From contig CM034539.1 of assembly GCA_020002185.1 (NCBI GenBank), positions 33,644,017 to 33,708,016 on the forward strand: DNA of 64,000 nt, read 5' to 3'. The notes under the pieces were generated by a model. The model was not told the origin of the DNA, made no database searches, and saw only the letters and a list, made by a program, of their open reading frames with translations. This DNA is from Paraescarpia echinospica. Lineage: Eukaryota > Annelida > Polychaeta > Sabellida > Siboglinidae. Positions 42,786-55,749 of this stretch are shown piece after piece. How positions within the stretch are numbered: the stretch's first letter is position 1; the number at the start of each line of letters is the position of its first letter. The position numbers and the translations under genes are program-made.

Positions 42786-43560
42786 CAATGATGTGTCAGC
42801 CATTGACCTGTTCGGAGATCGGTTAATTTCGGCTCTACAAAAGTATCCTACGTAAAAATGCGTTCATGGTCATAGCGCGAAATTCAATTTAACCAAACAG
42901 TAACAAGAACAACTGTGAAGACAGCGGTCAAAGTGAGTTTGATGTTGCACAGGCAATTAATAAATCACAACGCTAGTAAGTAGGTTTTCTTATTAATTTC
43001 TCTGTTTTCATGTTGGTTGAAATTCTACTCGCAGTACGTTTGTAGGTGTATTGTGGACATTTGACACTAGTCAGCTTGTTATTTTATTTGGTCACACAAA
43101 GATGAACATATTCATATGTCGCATATAAAATCCCTAATGAAAAAAAATAAGTTGGGGTGAATACATACATGTGGTAACGAGACAATAAATTCATACATGT
43201 TATCTTATAGGCCAATTATAGTTGATTGCATAGTACAGTAGTTCCCCTCTTGAACAGCTCTCCTTACCAATATCAACCCATCAACAGTGACCAGATTTCG
43301 GTTGCATTAAACAACCCTTCTGTATTGGTAACCCTCCTAATGTAACCATTGACCAGGTTTTTATGCTATTTTATTGACTACACAACATGACTTCCCATAG
43401 TACTTGTCATGACCTCAGGGGCAGGCTTGGCATGGCCATATTAGATTTGACCGACTTTGCATTGTTTCTGTTCAGCAGAGTTCCTGTGTCCATTCATCCA
43501 TATGAATTGATACATGTTATATTTGATGTAGTATGTGGAAAGTAGGAGGGTGACTAGGTC
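42786..43560. other. Intergenic, possibly 5' region of the next CR1
   Basis: No ORF with recognisable motifs. The part after about 43430 may be the 5' untranslated region of the CR1 that follows, but there is no second full copy here to compare. Confidence 0.35.
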
Positions 43561-43579
43561 CCTCTTTGGAGCAGTCACG

Positions 43580-45500
43580 TCTCTTATACTGCTGAAGTGA
43601 AGTGAGAGTAAATGTGCTAGAAGAGAAGATGACAGGAGGAAAGGGGACAAGAGAAAACGCGACAGGAAAGAAGGGAATGGAAGAGAATGTGACAGGAGAG
43701 AAGACGACAAGAGGAAAAGACAACAACCAGACATATGCAAACCGGAGGAGCTACTCCGAGGCAGTGATTGAGGGGGCAAGGAGAAAAGAGATAGTGTTTA
43801 TGGGCGATTCAATTCTGAGAAAAACAGACAAGACTATATGCGAGGGGAAGGACGTTGTTGTATGTCTACTGGGGGCTAGGATAGAGCATGTGACCGAAAG
43901 GGTAGAGAAGGTATTGGGGCATGGCAAGGGAGGGTCTATACTAGTACACGTTGGGACAAACAATGCAGACAAGGAGGGAACAACTGGGATAGTTCAGAAG
44001 TACAGACATCTAGTGAGGAAGCTAAAAGAGACAAGGAGTGGAACAGGTTATTCTCTCAGAGATTTTGCCAGTAATGGGAGGAAGGGGGGAAACGTATAGA
44101 AACTGTAAGAGGATGGCGATCAACGCACTAGTTGAGCAGATGTGTGAGGAAGAGGGCGTGGGATTCCTAGATTTATGGGGGTACTTTGTTGGGAGAGAAG
44201 ATATGTACATGAGAGATGGCCTCCATCTAAGTGGAAAGGGGGCAGCAGTATTCTCAGAGAATCTACTGCGATCTGTTGACAGTGGGACAGGTTGCATCTA
44301 TTTAAACTAAATTCGCAGGGGGGACTCGCAGAGAAGCCTGAAACTGGAGGCATAGATAAAGGCAGAAAAAATAATTCAGCAAAGAACAGTCTGGAAAACT
44401 GTTCGGAAGCTGGGTATAAATGTGTTTGTTTAAATGCAGGCATTAACTAAACATTATGGTAGAAGATATTGACCCTCACATAATAGGGTATAGCAGATCA
44501 TGGGCAAACACCGATATATCAGATGCCAAATTGGGACTGACAGGATATGTAATGTTTAGGAAAGATAGAATAAGAAGAAGGGAGAGGTGGAGTTATTTAT
44601 ATATTAAAAGAATCTATCAGGCTTATGAAATAAAAGTGGGCAGAAGCAGATTGCGAAGAAGCTGTTTGGTGTAACATAGTTACAGGAAACTCAACGTTAA
44701 CTGATTTGGATTAGTTTATCGAAGTAAAAACATAAGCATAGAAGAGAATGAAAAAATACAAAACGCTATAAGGGAAGTGAGCAAACGGGACTGTGTTATT
44801 ATGGGGGATTTTAACCATGGGCATATAAAATGGAAACCTCTACAGAGTATGGGTAGTGAGGACCACAAGTTTTTAGTTTTAGTACAAGATAGTTTCCTTT
44901 CTCAACATGTGCTAGAACCAACCAGGGGAGAAAATGTGTTAGACTTAGTTTTGTCCTCACAAAATGAATTAGTTGACAATGTTAAATTATGTGAGCCTCT
45001 GGGAAGTAGTGATCACAACCAGATACATTTTACCATCAAAGTAAAATCAGAAAGAAATAATAAAAAGCAGTTCAGGAGAAATTTCCACAAAGGAAGATAT
45101 AAGGAAGTGAGGAAATATTTAGCAAAGATAGACTGGAATAATAATACACTGAAGAATAAGACAGCAACAGAATGCTGGAATATCTTAAAGAATGAAATAG
45201 AGTGCATCGTAGATAAATTTGTTCCCTTCAAAAAACAAGGGAAACGGACTAGAAAGAAATACTTATTGAAAGAAGCCATTAGAAAAATTAAGTATAAACA
45301 AATGATGTGGAAGTCATATAGATGTACTGGAAATGACGAAGACTACCACATTTATAAAGAAGCACTAAACCAAGCTACAGCTGAAATTAGAAATTCAAAG
45401 AGAAGCTATGAACATAAATTAGCTTGTAATATAAAACATGACAGCAAGAGTTTTTATGCGTATGTTCGAAGAAAACAGAAAGTTCAGGATAAGGTCGGTC
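43580..45500 (+). mobile_element. CR1-type LINE with esterase ORF1 and endonuclease, cut by gap
   Basis: ORF1 (43602-44310, one frameshift near 44040) encodes a Lys/Gly/Glu-rich start, then an SGNH-esterase-like domain: FMGDSILRKTD (Ser block), LVHVGTNNADKEG and DGLHLSGKGAAVFSENLL (Asp-x-x-His block). ORF2 starts near 44456 (VEDIDPHIIGYSRSWANTDI), is broken near 44670, and reopens at 44777 with an APE endonuclease: GDFNHGHIKW and SSDHNQIHF catalytic motifs, then the linker shared with the copy at 30888. The sequence stops at the run of N (45501). The RT lies in the gap or is missing. Confidence 0.9.
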
Positions 45501-46500
45501 NNNNNNNNNNNNNNNNNNNNNNNNNNNNNNNNNNNNNNNNNNNNNNNNNNNNNNNNNNNNNNNNNNNNNNNNNNNNNNNNNNNNNNNNNNNNNNNNNNNN
45601 NNNNNNNNNNNNNNNNNNNNNNNNNNNNNNNNNNNNNNNNNNNNNNNNNNNNNNNNNNNNNNNNNNNNNNNNNNNNNNNNNNNNNNNNNNNNNNNNNNNN
45701 NNNNNNNNNNNNNNNNNNNNNNNNNNNNNNNNNNNNNNNNNNNNNNNNNNNNNNNNNNNNNNNNNNNNNNNNNNNNNNNNNNNNNNNNNNNNNNNNNNNN
45801 NNNNNNNNNNNNNNNNNNNNNNNNNNNNNNNNNNNNNNNNNNNNNNNNNNNNNNNNNNNNNNNNNNNNNNNNNNNNNNNNNNNNNNNNNNNNNNNNNNNN
45901 NNNNNNNNNNNNNNNNNNNNNNNNNNNNNNNNNNNNNNNNNNNNNNNNNNNNNNNNNNNNNNNNNNNNNNNNNNNNNNNNNNNNNNNNNNNNNNNNNNNN
46001 NNNNNNNNNNNNNNNNNNNNNNNNNNNNNNNNNNNNNNNNNNNNNNNNNNNNNNNNNNNNNNNNNNNNNNNNNNNNNNNNNNNNNNNNNNNNNNNNNNNN
46101 NNNNNNNNNNNNNNNNNNNNNNNNNNNNNNNNNNNNNNNNNNNNNNNNNNNNNNNNNNNNNNNNNNNNNNNNNNNNNNNNNNNNNNNNNNNNNNNNNNNN
46201 NNNNNNNNNNNNNNNNNNNNNNNNNNNNNNNNNNNNNNNNNNNNNNNNNNNNNNNNNNNNNNNNNNNNNNNNNNNNNNNNNNNNNNNNNNNNNNNNNNNN
46301 NNNNNNNNNNNNNNNNNNNNNNNNNNNNNNNNNNNNNNNNNNNNNNNNNNNNNNNNNNNNNNNNNNNNNNNNNNNNNNNNNNNNNNNNNNNNNNNNNNNN
46401 NNNNNNNNNNNNNNNNNNNNNNNNNNNNNNNNNNNNNNNNNNNNNNNNNNNNNNNNNNNNNNNNNNNNNNNNNNNNNNNNNNNNNNNNNNNNNNNNNNNN
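45501..46500. other. Assembly gap, 1000 N
   Basis: Exactly 1000 N. It cuts the CR1 at the start of its RT. The sequence on the far side (46501 on) shows no CR1 3' end. Confidence 0.99.
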
Positions 46501-49500
46501 ATTATTAATATAGTCACATAGCTTACAAACATTCCTAAATTCTCTGTTACTCCACTAGACATTTCAAACGTTTATTTCGTTAATAATTATTATTTTTGGC
46601 CAAGTTATTAATTCTTTTAGATTACAACTAATATCACGCTATGCCAAATGTGTGTGGGTAATCTGTAAAGTTTGACATTTCCTCGTAAAATAACTCCGTA
46701 TTTGTGAGCAAGTTCCTTCAGTGTTATTTCATTTCTAACTGTTGACGACAAAGCATACTTATATTTTATATTTTAAGATTATCTACCCCAAAAGTGTAAC
46801 AGAATATAGCACTATATACGAGATCGACATACACAATATTGCATATTCACAACATATATGGTAGAAGATTACCATTACATTCTCGTTGGTTTCTAACGTG
46901 GATCGCAAAAGTAATTGATATTGCTATTGTGTAAACTAAGAACAGAAACACTGCTGCGTTGTCTATAGGGTATAAATAATCAACATATATTATGTGGATA
47001 TGTGCTAACACATATTTTTTTCAGTTACATGCTGGTGCATAGTCAGGCGAGGGCATGGCATGGAGACAGCCATTCGTGTGTAGCTATCGTTGATCCTTAC
47101 AAAGATTAATTGCCACTTCGTAGCGTGTTGAATTTAATTGACTCTGATGAAGTACAAACATTACATTAGTGTCCTTTAAATCACTGATTACAAGAATATA
47201 CTAGGGAATCGTTTTAAAACTTTATTACCGGGACTTATCAGTCTACTCTCACTCTCTGACAGTGTAGGCAGTGTAATTACCAGCCCTATCCACTAATGAA
47301 TGGTCCTATTCAAGATGGCCGCTAATGGGATCGGTTACCTCAATAAAACTGGCTGGCCAGATATACATATATAAATACAGGTCAGTGGTGTCGACGAATA
47401 GAGATATGTCATCCACAGCAGATGGCGTTGCTCTAACTAATTACGTAGGTGTACGTTGGGTGGCGCCGGGTGTCCCCTATATCTCATGGTTGCGCTCATA
47501 ATAAATATCAACGAAAGTCGTGCAACAGGAAGTGAATATTTCGAAATATGGCCGTTTCCTAATAGTGTGATTTCTTGTAGATGACTCGAAACCTCGCAAA
47601 GGAATTTCGCTAAACCGTGTGGATGGCATTGCCGCTCCCGCTATTTGTAAATACGGAAATACGTTTTAAAACAGGAATTACGTCGCCGGTAAAACGGCCG
47701 CTTCACATACTTATCCCTTCTGCTAAATGAAGCGATACCTCGTATTAAAATTTCTCGGAAATCATATGAGTCCCATGACCGTCCCACTGGAAGTGAACCA
47801 TGAACAGATGGCAGCCTCTTTGAATGAACGTCTGACACAATAATTTCCTTAGATGTTTTAGACATAGTAATTTTTCGATCATAGGAGTTTATAAATGTAC
47901 TTATCCAACCTGGTCGCCCCCCAACCTGATGCGTAAAGTCACTAGATGGTAGTTTTGGTAGGTCAATGGGTCAAACAATGAATGATGCGTAAGACTTAAA
48001 AATGTATGGATAAGTACTCCAATGTCAGTGCGTTAAAAAAAAAACATCTAGACAAGATCAGATTGTCAACAGACCTACAAGAAGAAACACCACTCAAAGG
48101 CGGAAAGTCGACCAAATTAATCCTTCGTCAGAATGAACACACGTTCAATAGACTAACATGTAGAAAATCAGACGTTCAGCAGGTATACTAGACGAAAAAA
48201 CACGTTAAATATTTATACCTAATACATAATAAATTATACCTTTAACCTAATTAATTAATTATGCTTTATAGCTTATGCTTAGGCCTTACCCACTATGCCA
48301 TATCACTTGTACCTTATACATGACACACTGTAAACAATATGTTATTTTTGAACTGGTGTTTATTAAATTAATCATTCAACCACAAATTGCTAAGATACTG
48401 AAAAGTCTCACAATAAATATTTACTTGCAAATGTAAAAAAAATATGTTCAATAGGATCAATGGTTCATCCCACAACTGCCTCCAAAAAGAGGATTATAAG
48501 GCAATCGTTTACGCTAACAAAACAAACAGCTAATTGTGTACCAGTATCTTAAGAAATTATGGATTATGTTTGAAATGCAATTTGATGACATAATAGGTCA
48601 TATTGCCATAAATATGCAGCTCAGGGCTGTCTAATGTTACGTGAGACCATTCGTGGTGTCGGTGAAGGCAGTGTTATTAACAGAAACATATGTTGAAGGT
48701 TATAACTAAACCTACGATGTTTCGCAAGGCATGTCACTCCCTGTGCGGACACGACGAAGAATGAAAATAAGTATACTATTTTCCAAGATGAAAGAGTATG
48801 CTAGGTGGGAAATATAACTCTTGGTTAATGACATGGCATAAGAGAAACAAGCAAACACACAAGTACCGAGATGCAAAATAACATATTGCTGGTCATGGGT
48901 ATGACAATCGTGCAATAAATCTGTAGCTGCTTGCTGAACATGGGATTTTAGCATGCACGGCTAAGCGAGTGAACGTCTTGTAATTTACACAATGCGGGTT
49001 GATGAAAACGTTTAAAAAATATAATGCGTTGATGCTTCCTATAACAACCATGCGCAAGGATTGTTTAATACGAGTTTGACAGCTAGTTTATAATAGTGTT
49101 ATCAGTTTATGACACTGGGCTCCCAATTTCAACAGCTGAGCGATATGTTTTATATATGACATAGCGGAGGGGCGTACCATCCACGAGGGCTGCGAGGGAA
49201 AATTTGACATATCCATTTATGTATCAAGTACGTCAGGTGTGTGAAATAAATTACACAAACAACACTGCATTACGATATATATGGGCCGCAGCGAAGGTCA
49301 AAGGTACACAAAGGTACACCCGTTCTTTGACTTGACACAATGGTCGTTTTTATCAGCGTCTGTTGAATACACATGATTCGTGTTACTCAATCAACATAAA
49401 ACACATAGGGTGTCTCCAAGATAGACGAAAACTGGAGACGATTGTTTTGTTAAAGGAATTCCCCACTCGCCCTTGCCATTGCTTTTGCAGACGCGCACCG

Positions 49501-50110
49501 AATTCGCACACTTTAAACACAGTGGGGGCGCATCTTACTTTTTCCGTTATGTTTACGACATTAACAGTAAAAAAACGTAGTCCCTCATATTGTTATGAAA
49601 ATCTGTTGACGTTTCTTGTGTGATATGTTTAGCAATTTTCACGATCAAAGAGTAACACCACACTTCTCAAAGTGACAACGTCAAAGAGAACGTTCGTGCA
49701 GATAAACTATTCGATGACAAGCCCACATATATGGAATAAATTGCCAAAATGTTAGCGATAACAATAACGCCATTAGTGATAAAATATTAAAACACATACG
49801 TATTCTGTCTGTATGGAGACATGAATATGATTGCGTGACGCATTTTGTAAAAACTGCTCAACTAAACCTTATATCTAGCTTTAGAACAAATCTCGACATA
49901 TTAGTCTGTGTACGATGCAATCAAACAAACGACTTGTTATCTGGCATGGGTATCAGGCACGAAGTCCAACGTGTGGTAGAAGTTCATTGACTTTACTGAC
50001 TTAATTTAAGCCGGTCTATTTTGTCAATGTGGAAACACACTCAAAATAGTACGTGTTAGCAGACGTATTTATTCATCAGCAGGTTTGTGATACGGAATGT
50101 AAGTCTTGGC
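46501..50110. other. Intergenic stretch, no supported gene
   Basis: Only short ORFs without motifs (for example 47641-47865 on -, 48006-48191 on +, 48712-48954 on -). No splice pattern, RNA gene or transposon protein was recognised on either strand. The sequence is not low-complexity, so unknown old repeats are possible. Confidence 0.45.
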
Positions 50111-50263
50111 TGTTGTTGAACAATGCGACCTCGATCAGCATATATAATTTGGGTTCAACGTTTTACACACCATAATTTTAAGATGTTGACTCAAACTTTG
50201 TGGAACACGTTCTTGCACTTGTCCGATTCCGACGCCTTGATGTGTAATGCCACCCACGTTCAT

Positions 50264-50267
50264 TGCA

Positions 50268-50355
<88 letters not shown>
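50264..50355. repeat. (CA)n(TA)n compound microsatellite
   Basis: Pure CA run followed directly by a pure TA run. Confidence 0.97.
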
Positions 50356-50357
<2 letters not shown>

Positions 50358-50994
50358 TGCATATACTTGTTTTGTAAAACATACAAATGAGGATGAAGCG
50401 TTTCATTCTTTGTGCCATTATGTAACTGTATATGTGGACCGGACTTCAATAACAGTTGAGGTCATCAAGACACGATTATTATGTGACGTCGTACACATAT
50501 AAAACTGCAAACATTAGAGACGCAGAACATCGCTTCTACAAAAACACGTCAGCGAAGAACAAACGCGGACAAAGGCACGTTCTGTCTTGAGAATATTTAT
50601 CAACACTTGGGACATTAGCTTACAAACAAGCACGAAACAAAAAATCAAGGGGAGCTGTCATAACCATTACACCATGTCGTAATCTCCTTCCCACTGAATA
50701 TTTATTTTCTGCAGTTGTCACTTACGACATTGTTTGCAACATATGATCATTATATGGCGTCACATGGAAATGGCTGAACATTAAATTTGTTCATTGAAAG
50801 AAGTAAATGAATCTAAATAACGTTTGTCATTTTGAAATGTATTGCCAATTGGCATGTTTCAAGTGATTTATCAAAGGACGTGAATGAGCGTAGAAAGAGG
50901 CGAGTGGACTTCTGCTCCTGGGATGATATATATATCTATATAGTTCAAGTAGAAATATATAATATAAATTATATTTCCATGACCATAACGCTTT

Positions 50995-51675
50995 CTTTTA
51001 ATCATGTCGCATTTTGTAAACATAAATACGCCACCTATCCCTGTGATATGTGAATGAAAATTAGTTCCGTTTTTCTTAATTGTAACTGTAGCTATATTAA
51101 CTCATATAATAATACATATATGTTCGTTTTGTCACATGATTATAACCTCTGGCCGTGGTGTGTCAGATAATTTGAACCGTGCGAACACTACTGATAGTAT
51201 GTGTCCACTGTTTTATACAACTGCTTAATATTTATCTACATTTATTCTTTGTCACAATTAATGAGTTATCTAATACAAATGGTCCTTGGTATGTGCGGCG
51301 CAGCCTCTGTAATACAACTTACCAGGTGGTGTGTGGCGTAGCGCCTGTATGTGGAAGTATATGGTGTTCACAAGAAGTAGTTATGTCGTATTTTATAAAC
51401 ATTAATCCTAATTCACGACCTATCCCTGTGATATTCGAATGCATATTAGTTCAGCCTTTCTTAACTGTAGCGTTAGCTGAATTAACTCGTATCGTAATGC
51501 ATATATATGTTCGCTTTGTTACACGATTATAAACACGGGCCATGGTGTGTCAGATAACTTTAACCGTGCGAACACAGTACTGTACTCTAAGTACGTTCCA
51601 GTGTTCAATACAACTGCTCAACATGTATCTACATTTATTCTTTGTGACAGATAATGAGATGTCTAATGATAACTC
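50995..51675 (+). repeat. ~385-bp direct duplication
   Basis: Two diverged copies in the same orientation, starting near 50995 and 51380. Shared pieces include 'acctatccctgtgatat', 'tggtgtgtcagataa', 'accgtgcgaacac' and 'atctacatttattctttgt'. About 100 bases at 51276-51375 separate them. No coding content recognised. Confidence 0.8.
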
Positions 51676-51984
51676 ATCAACGTATTGTCAGTAAACATAT
51701 AATGTAAGTGACAATGACTTGTGACCGTTTCAGAAAACCTACATATCAAGATATTATTATGAAAGTATTACTTCGACTTCATGATAGAGCACATCACATA
51801 GCGGTAACCAACATTATACAAGTACAGTACAACTATTGGATGATCAACTGAACCCAATTATACCAAAATATATACCAAAACGCCTTCATTATGTGCGTCT
51901 TTAACATTATGGCACAATTACTCCTGATACTCGTTAGACTCATTAATAACTTACTGATTCTCATATGACACATCCTCGTTATCT

Positions 51985-53350
51985 TCGTCCTAAATAGATG
52001 CCTTCCCATTGAATGGATTGTTGCATTCAAGTCCACCCCACAGGCACAAAAGATGCTGCATGCGACTTGGCGTCCAGTACATCCGCAGTTGTTGGCTTTT
52101 ACAGTTCCGCTCTGACTCACAACCGCATCGTACGAACTTGAGTACAGACTCAGGAGCTAGGGGTACTCCCCCAACAACAGTGCGATGATATGGGGCTTTG
52201 TTGGCGTAGTCTGCCTCCCATCCCAACTCTACTGGATTTAGGGGTGGGGGCCCGATTCTAGGACCCCATACCATTGTGCAACCTGGTAATGGCATCTGAG
52301 ATCATTCTAGACAAATGCCTGAGTTGTTGGTGGGAGAGAGCATAGTTTAGGGACAGAAGCAGTACTCGTTCCAGTTTTTCAGCGCCACATGCGCTGCCGG
52401 CACTCTCTCGTGGAGTTACACTTCAGCTTGCTGCCATAACATACAACTATAAATGCAGTTGCCTCCCTCTCAACCTGCTCCATATTACCATCAGCTTTAC
52501 CGATAGTGTCGAGTTTCAATCCATTCTTTGCTACTGATATGGCAGTTACCTTTCCAACTCCGTAAGTGGCAGCCACAGTATCACATCCACTTACAGTATG
52601 CGGTGCAAGAACCTCAGAGATGATATCAGAGTGCTTCTTCGCAGTTGCTGAGATGTCAACACATGTTCGGCCATGGATGGGAAACTGCATGATCGTGGGA
52701 CATTGCAGGTTTGGGGCTGCATAATGGTGGAGAAACAGCGGCAACACATTCGTGACGTCAGCAACGACGGGGAACCTTGCCTGTGGATTCAAACCATTGG
52801 GTCATGATAATGTTCGCCTCCTCGTGTATAGAAGCTAGCTGGAAATGAGGTTGTTTCGCCCTTTGAACACTTGAGTCGGAACTGCATCTTCTCCGGTCAC
52901 CACAAGTTGGTGGTCCTGTGTGGCATTGTTCAGGAAGTCGTTATCGTTCAGAATTTGTTCACATACCAAGCTGTAGGTTGAGTAGTCCAGGTACTTGTCA
53001 AACGCCAGTTACACGTCGCTTTCAAAGAGTTTGGAGGCCAACCATACTTTGTAGCCTTGAAAAACAGGTCTGAACAGAGCTCTTTGCAGGCCAATCAATT
53101 GTTCAGAGAGCATCGGAGACATCAATAACCACAGCAGTCGGAGAGCCCCAAGCGCTCAATATGACTTCCACAGCAAGGTTTTTGTCTTGAGCGTTGATTT
53201 GCCGGTCGCCACTCTCAAGCCCCCATCTGGATGGAACATGGAGGGTGGGTATAGGCTGCCAGTTCGGTTGAGAGAACTTGCGGTAAGTCGATATATCTGT
53301 TGCTGACTAGAAGACCTATGAATCTGGCATAGATGGCCTCCTGGTCCAAC
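51985..53350 (-). pseudogene. Decayed gene of an uncharacterised animal family, Cys-rich end
   Basis: Reading 53350 to 51985 on the - strand gives ordered pieces in shifting frames: LDQEAIYARFIGLLVSNRYI, STELAAY-PP-F, LAFDKYLDYSTYS, RFPVVADVTNVLPLFLHHYA, HTVSGCDTVAATYGVGKV, FVRCGCESERNC and CLWGGLECNNPF. I recognise the style ('H--(S/T)GCDT---(Y/F)GxGK', then 'LVRCGC', 'C-C-GGL-CNN') from large uncharacterised proteins of molluscs and cnidarians, often multicopy. The central ORF 52792-52379 is open, but frameshifts and stops on both sides make the whole a pseudogene. Function unknown. Confidence 0.7.
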
Positions 53351-54660
53351 ACTTTCCGCTCTTCAATCGAATGGAGAAAAAAACGTTATTGTGTGAGTTG
53401 TGTATCAATGCAAAATTGTGGGTAACGGTATTGAAAATAGTCACGGACAAATCTAAAGTAGGTCATATTCTTTCTTAAATTACAAACAAATGGGAAATCC
53501 AGCAATAGTCAACGATAGCTTATACATACGACAAACGGAAACGTATTGTATTGATATGGATGCCGCGTAAATTGTGCGCTTACAAATGCGTTTTCAAAGA
53601 GGATTGTTACCTCAGACAGCCTGTTTTGACCTACCAAGCATACAAGATTAATCGTTATGAAAACATATATATGAAGAAATGTCACATTTTGGTATACGCC
53701 TATGCTGTAAGATACGTGTTTACACTGCGCAATAAAAAGAAACGTGGTGTCTTGTGAAATATAACTTTTATGGACATTGTTATACCTCTGACATGAACTG
53801 ATAGTTTAAAGGTATAATGAGTCAAGTGCAGAGTGGGATCTATTACGTATGCATTATTATGAAAGGTCGTGTTTATCACAGTGACAAAGATTCATGGAAT
53901 GCAACAAGGTGATGGGATTGTGACAAGTGCAGCATACTGAAGAGTCAGAGATCACACAGTTTGACCAATCAATGGTTTAGCTATGGCATTGTAAAGATTC
54001 TACTACGACTCCAGATGACCTTGACCTTTGCCTTAGCATGTGACTTTTACCTTCAGCTGTACAGATGATGTAGATATTTGGATTCGTCATCATCAAAACC
54101 CCCATAAAAGAGTCTTTGATTTGCTACATCTTTAACTCTCTAATTCTAAAGCATTTTAAGGGTTTCAAGACCTCAAAAGACCTTGATTTCGACTTACTTG
54201 ACATGACCTTATCTTCTAAGCATCGCCAGACATATCCCAGTGAACTTAGCATCCTGAAAAGACACGATTTTGACAACAACATCATCACTCTATCTGATAT
54301 AATTCTAATGTTATAAGAATTCCAAGGAGTTTTTGGCGTTTCGGCAGTCATTTTAACAGCCATTTTGGTTTTTTATGCAATAAGAAATCAACCTATCTTT
54401 ATGAAATCCTCAGAAATAGACTCCTTGCCCAAAAAAACCTATGTCTAGATCTCAAGATCACTTTCCTAAATCAATTGGTTCTGAAGTGATGTCTTTCAAG
54501 CATTTCCATCTTGTCGGTCATCTTGGATTCTGAAAAAGGCAAGCTAGTTTGAAGTCCACACCTAGTGGATTGTATTACTAGATGACACGGACTAATAAAA
54601 AATGCAAAGAAATTATTTTAGGGAACCATGTCAAGGACTTGGGAAAATATGGGGTTCTGC
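53351..54660. other. Intergenic stretch, nothing recognised
   Basis: Short ORFs only (53551-53757, 54116-54316) without motifs. Part of 54000-54560 is written like an old repeat ('ttgaccttgaccttt', 'atcttggattctgaaa') but no family can be named. Confidence 0.4.
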
Positions 54661-55115
54661 CAGTGAACTAATAGTTTTCTATAGTTTTCTGTAGAATTCT
54701 ACCAACTGATCATGGTCATTTCAATTTTCTTTAGAATTCTATATATTATTCTATGTGATTGTGTAGAATTCAATAATATTTATGGGAACTGCATATTTAT
54801 GTAGAATTTTATAGAAAACTACATATTATTCTGTCTAATTGATGACGTATTTAATTTATGTAGAATTCCATAGAAAATTATATAGAATATTTATATAGTT
54901 TTTTATGGAAATTGCAGTTTTCTGCAGAATTCTATAGAAAACTATACAATATTATGTAGTAGTAGTGGCATGTTTGATTTCTGTAGGATTCTATAGAATA
55001 TTCTACAGCATTTTCTACAGAAGTTTATAGTTTTTATGGAAACTTTAACCAAGAATTCTAAAAATATTCTATAGATTTTACAGAATATACTATAAAATTT
55101 TATATTATATTTTTG
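54660..55115. repeat. Cluster of TTCTATAGAA-type palindromic motifs
   Basis: AT-rich stretch in which 'tgtagaattctatagaaaac' and variants occur about ten times on both strands, spaced 40 to 70 bases. The core 'TTCTATAGAA' is its own complement. Not a simple tandem repeat. Confidence 0.75.
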
Positions 55116-55179
55116 AAACGTATGTATTTTGTGTCATGTGCACATGTGGTGAATGCTTGAGCCAGAATAAAGATGATAA

Positions 55180-55183
<4 letters not shown>

Positions 55184-55214
<31 letters not shown>
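55184..55214. repeat. (TA)n microsatellite
   Basis: Pure TA run just right of the palindrome cluster. Confidence 0.95.
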
Positions 55215-55217
<3 letters not shown>

Positions 55218-55529
55218 TACGCTACGATGTTATTTTATAACTTTGTTGAATAAAACCGCGAATAAATTCAATCCGCGCTGTCCAGCTCCACGCATCTTAA
55301 ATTATCCATGAGTATTTTCGGCGCGCGCGAAGTTTTAGGCTGATTTGGTTTTGTGTCGCGGTCAAGGAAAGAAACATTATAATGAACAAATCGGGCTAGC
55401 GTCGTATTCATGCCACGAAACAAAAGGTAGAATACTGTCAAACAATGATGTGTGTTGTTTTATAACAATTTGACCCACACTAATAATACTGAACAGCTAG
55501 ATACGAAATAATTGTTGACGTTATTATGT

Positions 55530-55745
55530 AGCCAAGCATCGGAACCGTATGTGGTGGCGATAAAGGTCCGAACACTAAATGCGCACGCGCCGATCGTAGC
55601 TTCTTTCCGGTGCTCCGGAGTTAGCCGAGCATAGGAACCGTGTGTTTTGGCGATAAAGGTCCGAGTATTCGACGCGCATACGCATGTGCCGGCTGCTGTG
55701 GTGCTCGGAACCATGTTTGTTAGCGTTAAAGATCCGTGCATTTTC
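55530..55745. repeat. ~90-bp diverged tandem repeat, 2-3 copies
   Basis: Units begin 'gccaagcatcggaaccgt', 'gccgagcataggaaccgt' and 'gtgctcggaaccatgt', each followed by 'gcgataaaggtccga' or a variant. More GC-rich than its surroundings. Confidence 0.75.
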
Positions 55746-55749
55746 CCGA

